From Cacajao melanocephalus (lineage: Eukaryota; Chordata; Mammalia; Primates; Pitheciidae), in NCBI GenBank assembly GCA_963573385.1, contig CAUYLG010009003.1, positions 1 through 64,000 of the forward strand: a DNA stretch of 64,000 bases, written 5' to 3'. The position numbers and the translations under genes are program-made. The notes under the pieces are model-generated. The model made no database searches. It had not been told where the DNA came from and saw nothing but the letters and a program-made list of their open reading frames with translations. Shown here piece after piece: positions 61,745 to 64,000 of the stretch. Positions within the stretch are counted from its first letter, which is position 1; every line of letters begins with the position of its first letter.

Positions 61745-61860
61745 ACAAAATGTTGAAATTCAAAGGCATCTTGAGATCATCCTGTCAAGCACCCTTCTTT
61801 TTACAAATGAACTGATAGCTACAGAGGTTAGACATCTTGCCCAGGGTCATGCAGAGGGAA
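61745..61860 (-). mobile_element. MIR/L3-like ancient repeat fragment
   Basis: 'catcttgagatcatcctgtc' and 'gaggttagacatcttgccc' (61825-61843) followed by 'agggtcatgcag' fit a mammalian-wide SINE or L3-type core. The exact family is unclear. Confidence 0.5.
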
Positions 61861-62964
61861 CATGGGTGTGCTCCCTTGCAGGGATGAGAAGAGGATAGCA
61901 TGCTATGAGTGAACTTGTTATAATGTTAGAATGAAGGCTTCTGTTATTCTGTTCATATTCCAGGATCTTTTTTTTTTTTTTTTAACAACCTAAGCTACTT
62001 TTCATTTGTAGATATTTACATGTTATATATGGTTAAGCTATAATGTATTTGCAAGTAGAATGAGTTTTGTCTGGAAGTCACTGCATGAATGGAAATTGTA
62101 GAAATTATATCATAGAAATTTATGAGGTAACAAATTGTTATCCTTTTGTCATTTGCAGTTCTGATCGGTTTTCATTTTTGTGCTTGGATGATGTTGGGAT
62201 TGTTGAAAGCTTAATGTTCTTTTCTAAGAACTCCCTTAGATAAACAATACCATTTAATGCAGAATGTTATAAAACACCTGCTATATTTCCTATAACACTG
62301 AGAATGTAGATGTTTTTGGTTTCAGTAAAAGATTGTTTGATAGTGCATATTTAAATTATGCAATTTTGACCTGACTTGCACATTGTCAGAATTTCTAATA
62401 ATAGGAATACATTTTTAAAAACTTATTCTCACAAGTCCTGATGTGTTTTAACATTAAACTAAAGAAAGTCTTGTAGATAGCTGTTTGATTAGTTGTGATT
62501 ACATTTTATTGAGTCCAGCTGCAATCCTTCCTTCTTAGGATTGATGCTTCGCTATTTCCCCTTCCAGTGGTCATTTTAATTGTTAACTTAATTTTTTTCT
62601 GTGTTCCTTCACAGTAATATGAGTTGTCTGTTTTTTACTGTGGAAAAGTGAGATTAAATCTCCTTTTGTACATAAAGCAGGGTGTTTATTACATCATAGT
62701 CAATGACAACATTGTCCGGAAATATGCATGTCTGTGGACTGGGAGTATCCATTAGAAATAGATTTTGCTGGTTTCTGGCTGGCTGAATCAAGCATAATCT
62801 CACTTCTGAAATGTTTTCTGACTTGTTGATTCTGATGCATATCAATGTATCATACAACTATTTTTTATGCTTCTCTGACCATGTATTTCCAAAATCACTA
62901 GCAAGAGCCAGTGAATCTTACTCACAGTTGCCAAATTCCATTTTCTTGGTCCTTTGTCCCTATG
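61861..62964. other. Unannotated AT-rich stretch
   Basis: A T-run at 61965-61983 may mark the tail of an unrecognised antisense insertion. Nothing else is visible. Confidence 0.4.
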
Positions 62965-63135
62965 CTACCCTATATTATAGCATTTCTCACATTAAAATGT
63001 AACATTTATTTACATATTGTGTTTTTTACTGTTAGCTCCTGAAGATGAGGGACTGTGTCTTTTTCATATAACTCCAGATTCTAACAGAGAGCTCAGCATG
63101 TAGCAAGAGCTCAGTTAATGCTCCATGAGTGATGA
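62965..63135 (+). mobile_element. L2 LINE 3' end
   Basis: 'gctcctgaagatgaggga' (63034-63051) followed by 'ctgtgtct', then 'agagctcagcatgtagcaa' and 'gctcagttaatgctcc', a typical L2 3' tail. Confidence 0.75.
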
Positions 63136-63443
63136 CAGGCAGGCCCGGTTTATGGAGAAAATAGCTTGCAATAGGCTCTTTTGAGAAGATGACAGTCAAT
63201 CAAATTTCAGTTCAACTTGAACCAGACCTAAAAACATTTATCTAAACTATGCAGCCTTGATAATGTAAAACTTTGAAGTTCACATTTTGAATATACCACC
63301 TTACCTGTTGATGCTGTATTTAATTATGTACATCGAGGCAACTTAATGACCAAAGAGATAATTATTGAGAGATAATAGCAAAGTATGATAATTATTTGCT
63401 ATTAGGATTAGGTTCACAAGGTTTGCATTTGACTCTTCACTAG

Positions 63444-63766
<323 letters not shown>

Positions 63767-63951
63767 GGGGGGCAGTTTTTTAAATGTAAAAAGAAATTTA
63801 TAATGTTTACCCTACTAATCTGATAGCATTAGGATATTATGAGGCTGAAATTAGATATGAAAACATAGTTAATTAATATTTTCCTATTCAAATATATTAT
63901 TATTTTCTATTTGTTCTAAAAGTAGATCTTTCATTAAGGAAAAATAATAGA

Positions 63952-63952
<1 letters not shown>

Positions 63953-63988
<36 letters not shown>

Positions 63989-63990
63989 TT
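63953..63990. repeat. (TG)n microsatellite
   Basis: About 17 uninterrupted TG units at the right edge; likely polymorphic. Confidence 0.97.
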
Positions 63991-64000
63991 GGAGGAGGTT

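Overview
The window is nuclear genomic DNA from a primate, most likely human or another ape. It contains at least eight Alu SINEs (J-like and S/Y-like), many decayed MIR and L2 fragments, MaLR/ERVL and ERV1-type LTRs, and old L1 3' ends. It also holds DNA-transposon fossils (Tigger1, a second Tigger/pogo-like family, MER20), set in AT-rich DNA with CA/TG, GA and GGAA microsatellites. I see no convincing protein-coding gene, no splice-supported exon series, and no tRNA, rRNA or snRNA gene. Every open frame is short. The longest (182 codons, minus strand near 24.2-24.7 kb) lies in a GC-rich retroviral LTR block and looks like a by-product of its composition. The window reads as an intergenic or deep-intronic stretch. 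All family names come from recalled consensus features, not from a database search.

0-12 kb: an L1 ORF2 scrap; an ERVL-type 3' end plus LTR (839-2030) preceded by an inverted copy of its own LTR tip (664-838); a MaLR LTR (2240-2636); a decayed L3/CR1-like LINE (about 5.2-6.5 kb); an antisense L1 3' end split by a Tigger-like element (8.8-9.56 kb); then MIR, MER20 and MIR.

12-26 kb: a nearly end-to-end Tigger1 transposon (12113-15028) with a dead transposase and two oppositely oriented Alus inside it; a CA-TC-TG compound microsatellite at 16.73-16.82 kb; two more Alus; an L2; and a GC-rich, about 1.5 kb ERV1-like LTR segment on the minus strand (23.56-25.07 kb).

26-43 kb: MIRs; a long antisense L1M 3' end (29.1-31.2 kb, with further pieces at 31.7 and 36.2-37.6 kb); an L2 (33.6-34.15 kb); an MLT1-like LTR split by an AluJ (35.37-36.18 kb); and a second copy of the Tigger-like element (36430-36788), again inside L1 sequence.

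43-64 kb: two similar minus-strand LTRs flanking about 0.9 kb (43.4-45.3 kb); a solo LTR nested in a MIR (47.94-48.4 kb); an Alu cluster (52.9-53.9 kb) next to an L2; a plus-strand L1M 3' end (54.96-55.6 kb); a GGAA microsatellite; an MST/THE1-like LTR (58.0-58.4 kb); a probable L1M block (58.4-60.7 kb); an MLT1 LTR (60.7-61.1 kb); and a terminal Alu and TG repeat.

Nothing here forms a pathway or operon. The interest lies in the layered insertions, the inverted Alu and LTR structures and the repeat-derived regulatory relics. I found no evidence of a new biological system.
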